Shown here: positions 5,100 through 7,363 of the stretch, piece by piece | Numbering within the stretch: the first letter of the stretch is position 1 | How the letters are laid out: each line of letters begins with the position of its first letter | Translations under genes and position numbers: made by a program | Assembly: GCA_043736395.1 (NCBI GenBank) | Contig: JAYTCQ010000411.1 | Span: 1 to 7,363, forward strand | Source: JAFDVL01 sp043736395 | Lineage (GTDB): Bacteria > Acidobacteriota > Blastocatellia > RBC074 | Reading direction: 5' to 3' | Length of the DNA stretch: 7,363 nt | Notes under the pieces: generated by a model | Databases searched by the model: none | Told to the model about the DNA's origin: nothing | What the model saw: the letters and a program-made list of their open reading frames with translations, nothing else

Positions 5100-6305
5100 G
5101 TGGCCTCGTATGTGGGCGCGACGACGATTCGTGAATATGTGATTGGCATGGAGGACAAACAACCGACACCGCAGCAGCTTCAGCAAATGCGTGAACTCGT
5201 ACGCAAAGAAATGGAAGCGGGTGCGCTCGGCATTGGTTCCTCGTTAATTTATCCACCCGCCTTTTTTGCCAAAACCGAAGAGCTGATCGAAATGTGCAAG
5301 GTCGCCGCTGCATACAAGGGCAAATATATTTCGCACATGCGCAGCGAAGGTAATCAGTTGATCGAAGGCGTGCAAGAGCTAATCCGCATCGCACGCGAAG
5401 CAAAAATCCCCGCTGAAATTTATCATCTCAAAGCCAGTGGCAAAGACAATTGGGCGAAGATGGATCAAGTGCTTGCAATGGTGAATGCCGCACGGAAAGA
5501 CGGATTAAAAATCACAGCGGATATGTATTGGTATCCGGCGGGCGCAACCGGGTTAACGGCTACGTTGCCGCCATGGACACAGGACGGCGGGATGGAAGCT
5601 TTATTCGAGCGTTTGGCTGATCCTGAAACACGGAAAAAAATTGTTGCCGAAGTGCGCACGTCAAGTGACAAGTGGGAAAATATGTACGCAATAGCGGGTT
5701 CGGCAGAAAGAATTTTATTGGTTGGTTTTCGCAACGAAAAATTGCAGCAATACATCGGCAAGACCTTAGCTGATGTCGCAAAATCACGCGGTACTGACCC
5801 CGTCGAAACAATTATTGATTTGCTGCTCGAAGATCGTTCCCGCATCGAAACCGTATATTTCATGATGTCCGAAGAAAACATCAAAAAACAATTGCGCCAA
5901 CCGTGGGTTTCGTCCGGCTCCGACGCCGCGTCCATCACGATCAACGACGAAGTGCTTAAGCAATCCAACCATCCGCGCGCCTATGGAAATTTTGCCCGCT
6001 TGCTCGGCAAATATGTGCGCGAAGAAAAAGTGATTTCGCTCACCGAAGCGATTCGTCGCATGTCGGGTTTGCCCGCCACAAATTTAGGTCTGGATCGGCG
6101 CGGATTTCTCAAACCCGGAATGTTCGCCGACGTAGTCATTTTCGACCCGAACACAATTGCCGACAAAGCTACATTCGAGCAACCGCATCAATACGCGGTA
6201 GGAATGAAACACGTGTTTGTGAACGGTGTACAGGTGCTGAAAGACGGCGAACATACCGGGAATAAATCAGGGCGGGCGTTGTGGGGGCCGAGGAAAAAGA
6301 AATGA
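5100..6305 (+). CDS. Secreted D-aminoacylase-type amidohydrolase, C-terminal part after the in-frame TGA
   Basis: The 401 residues from the GTG at 5100 hold most of the TIM barrel. Counting in the full frame, H237 lies in 'YISHMRSEGN', H267 in 'EIYHLKASG' and D433 in 'SSGSDAAS', which match metal or catalytic positions of N-acyl-D-amino-acid deacylases and related amidohydrolases. 'GALGIGSSLIYPP' and the closing 'LDRRGFLKPGMFADVVIFDP' (then 'VFVNGVQVL') are family signatures. The expected reaction is hydrolysis of an amide bond such as an N-acyl-D-amino acid, in the periplasm or outside the cell; the substrate is uncertain. No Shine-Dalgarno supports the GTG, so independent translation is doubtful, and the piece would lack the signal peptide and first barrel strands. 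No other lesion is visible over 401 codons, so damage, if real, is recent. Confidence 0.85.
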   Translation: MASYVGATTIREYVIGMEDKQPTPQQLQQMRELVRKEMEAGALGIGSSLIYPPAFFAKTEELIEMCKVAAAYKGKYISHMRSEGNQLIEGVQELIRIAREAKIPAEIYHLKASGKDNWAKMDQVLAMVNAARKDGLKITADMYWYPAGATGLTATLPPWTQDGGMEALFERLADPETRKKIVAEVRTSSDKWENMYAIAGSAERILLVGFRNEKLQQYIGKTLADVAKSRGTDPVETIIDLLLEDRSRIETVYFMMSEENIKKQLRQPWVSSGSDAASITINDEVLKQSNHPRAYGNFARLLGKYVREEKVISLTEAIRRMSGLPATNLGLDRRGFLKPGMFADVVIFDPNTIADKATFEQPHQYAVGMKHVFVNGVQVLKDGEHTGNKSGRALWGPRKKK

Positions 6306-6348
6306 ATTTCTAAAGTAGAAAATAAGTCTTTGCTAAATGGAATGCCTC

Positions 6349-6356
6349 AAGGTGAG
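6349..6356 (+). promoter_or_regulatory. Ribosome binding site of the NACHT gene
   Basis: AAGGTGAG lies eight bases before the ATG at 6365. It supports that start in the absence of any upstream in-frame candidate with a better site. No clear promoter or terminator can be made out in the 59 bases after the amidohydrolase stop, apart from a weak six-base AT-rich stem (6307-6321). Confidence 0.65.
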
Positions 6357-6364
6357 TAGTAGTT

Positions 6365-7363
6365 ATGAAAAGATTTTTGTGTGCAAGAGAGGGATCTCCC
6401 AACCTTTCAGATGGCGGGTTCCTCACTGATCCAGAGGATGGGTATGGGCATATCTTGAACCCCGATGTTGTTACTTTTGACAGCCTACAAGATGTAAAGT
6501 GTCTTGTTGTTTTGGGAGAGCCAGGCATTGGGAAATCCACCGAATTTGAAAGGCTCATCGAAGTTGAGAAAAATCGAGTAGCAGGTACAAGTGATAAGGT
6601 TCTTGACTTCAGGCTTCGTGAATACGATTCGGGTAGTTTTTTGTGTAAAGATATTTTTGAAAACGACAATATTCAAGAATTCTTGGCTGGCAGTCACAAT
6701 GTTTATTTATTCCTTGATGATTTGGACGAAGGTCAATTATCCATCGAGACCTTGGCGTCATTGCTAGGCTCTCGCTTGGAAAAACTGCCTGCCGAAAGAC
6801 TATATCTCCGCATTGCTTGTCGCACTGCGGAGTGGCGAAAAAATTTAGAATCTTCTCTGGAAAATCATTGGAAAGAACTTAAGATATTAGAGATTGTCCC
6901 TCTTAGGCGAAAAGATGTGACCGAGTTTGTTGTCACTCAAGGAATTGATACCGAGAAATTTTTCAGCCAAATATTTGAAAAAGAGATTGTACCTTTTGCG
7001 ATCAAACCTCTCACTCTGAAATTTCTCGTTAAGGTTTTCCAGAAAGAAAATACTTTACCAAAGACACAGACTGAGCTTTATGCTGAGGGCTGCCGTGTGC
7101 TTTGTGAGGAAGAGAATCCAGATCGAAGAGCTGCTGGAAAAGTATCGCCTATTCCAGTTGCGCAACTTTTGGCTGTCGCTGAACGAATTGCTGCTGTAAG
7201 CATTTTTAGCAACCGGGCAGCAATATGGGATGTACCTGATTTGGGTGATGTACCTGACTCAGATATTAGAGTTGTTGTGACATTTAGAATCAATAAGATA
7301 GCTGGAAATTCCAAAGCCCAGCGCAGACTTCCAGCACATCATCGTAGAGATCGAAATCGTGCA
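6365..7363 (+). CDS. NACHT/STAND-type NTPase, 3' end replaced by IS sequence and open at the window edge
   Basis: The frame runs 333 codons without a stop to the last base. After about 45 residues opening MKRFLCAREG, the P-loop GEPGIGKST (51-59) follows a hydrophobic strand. The Walker B strand 'VYLFLDDLDEG' (113-123) has the acidic DDxDE ending typical of NACHT NTPases, and 'RIACRTAEWR' (149-158) fits the sensor region. 'KPLTLKFLV' (214-222) resembles the proline motif of the winged-helix part. STAND NTPases of this kind often act in antiphage immunity, with long C-terminal repeat sensors and variable effectors; a defence role here is inferred. Native sequence seems to end near residue 302. 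The rest is basic, low-quality protein lying over transposase-like DNA. The sensor half is therefore missing, and the gene is probably a broken remnant. Confidence 0.82.
   Translation, partial: MKRFLCAREGSPNLSDGGFLTDPEDGYGHILNPDVVTFDSLQDVKCLVVLGEPGIGKSTEFERLIEVEKNRVAGTSDKVLDFRLREYDSGSFLCKDIFENDNIQEFLAGSHNVYLFLDDLDEGQLSIETLASLLGSRLEKLPAERLYLRIACRTAEWRKNLESSLENHWKELKILEIVPLRRKDVTEFVVTQGIDTEKFFSQIFEKEIVPFAIKPLTLKFLVKVFQKENTLPKTQTELYAEGCRVLCEEENPDRRAAGKVSPIPVAQLLAVAERIAAVSIFSNRAAIWDVPDLGDVPDSDIRVVVTFRINKIAGNSKAQRRLPAHHRRDRNRA
7279..7291 (+). repeat. Terminal inverted repeat core of the right IS copy
   Basis: GACATTTAGAATC matches 11 of 13 bases of the minus-strand motif at 76-88. It overlaps the stop codon of the transposase-like frame (7290-7292), as is common where a transposase gene runs into its element's terminal repeat. 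Confidence 0.5.
7290..7363 (-). CDS. Partial transposase-like protein, C-terminus only (IS630-type suspected)
   Basis: On the minus strand a frame entering from the right edge reads HDFDLYDDVLEVCAGLWNF and stops four residues later at TGA (7292-7290). A 'Y-D-D-[IV]-[LV]-[DE]-x-C-x-x-x-W-N' pattern is what I recall from the C-terminal end of IS630-family DDE transposases, after the catalytic Glu. Only 23 residues are visible and the ending is shorter than usual in that family. Together with the repeat shared with the left edge the assignment is reasonable but not secure. Confidence 0.45.
   Translation of the reverse strand, partial: HDFDLYDDVLEVCAGLWNFQLSY

Larger units (their letters stand above)
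7272..7363 (-). mobile_element. Right-edge insertion sequence, 3' end (partial)
   Basis: The terminal-repeat core (7279-7291) and the transposase-like C-terminus mark this as the end of an IS that enters the window from the right. It lies in the same orientation as the left-edge copy. The outer boundary falls somewhere about 7266-7279 and cannot be fixed without the other end or an uninterrupted homologue of the NACHT gene. Confidence 0.45.

Noticed and set aside
5094..5140. Selenocysteine insertion as the default reading of the in-frame TGA
   Set aside because: Only a weak short stem can be drawn downstream, and no selenoprotein hallmark context is seen. It stays an open test rather than a call.
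6310..6697. Minus-strand open frames of 70 and 119 codons over the NACHT gene
   Set aside because: They are shadows of the plus-strand frame, which carries clear Walker motifs.
7271..7363. Residues 303-333 as genuine NACHT protein sequence
   Set aside because: The stretch is basic and patternless, coincides with the terminal-repeat core and covers a better minus-strand transposase-like frame.

Overview
The window looks like chromosomal DNA of a free-living, probably uncultured bacterium of moderate GC. The gene mix (secreted D-aminoacylase-type amidohydrolase, PhyH dioxygenase, secreted cupin, VapBC remnants, dispersed palindromes) recalls soil or freshwater Acidobacteriota. That placement is an inference from gene style only, and no phylogenetic marker decides it.

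Left part (1-2148, all minus strand). The first 58 bases are the start of a transposase-like gene that runs off the edge. Its terminal repeat lies against a VapC/PIN toxin gene cut to 39 codons (92-211). The toxin overlaps the stop of an intact VapB-type antitoxin (211-492) by one base. Upstream is a two-gene unit of unknown role: a protein with a modified zinc-protease motif (HEIGYH, 1453-2148), then, four bases later, a membrane protein with two tandem TM-hairpin plus PH-like modules (567-1448).

Central part (2222-6305, all plus strand, visibly more GC-rich). A PhyH-type Fe(II)/2-oxoglutarate dioxygenase is followed by a small exported cupin, an RluB-type 23S rRNA pseudouridine synthase and a 559-codon secreted amidohydrolase. 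Two copies of a roughly 100-bp palindromic element sit on either side of the cupin gene. A 15-bp terminator-like hairpin separates rluB from the amidohydrolase. The amidohydrolase frame is complete except for one in-frame TGA at codon 157.

Right part (6306-7363, AT-richer). A NACHT/STAND NTPase gene starts at 6365 with a good ribosome binding site, and its reading frame stays open to the window end. Its last 25-30 codons look like foreign sequence. On the minus strand that stretch encodes what resembles the C-terminus of an IS630-type transposase, and it carries the terminal-repeat core GACATnnAGAATC also found next to the transposase start at the left edge. Both edges therefore appear to lie in copies of the same insertion sequence in the same orientation. 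One copy truncates vapC and the other truncates the NACHT gene.

Together the window is housekeeping and catabolic genes flanked by damaged accessory genes (toxin-antitoxin, probable immune NTPase). The points most worth checking are the in-frame TGA, the IS-truncated NACHT gene, the paired palindromes and the uncharacterised protease-like/PH two-gene unit.
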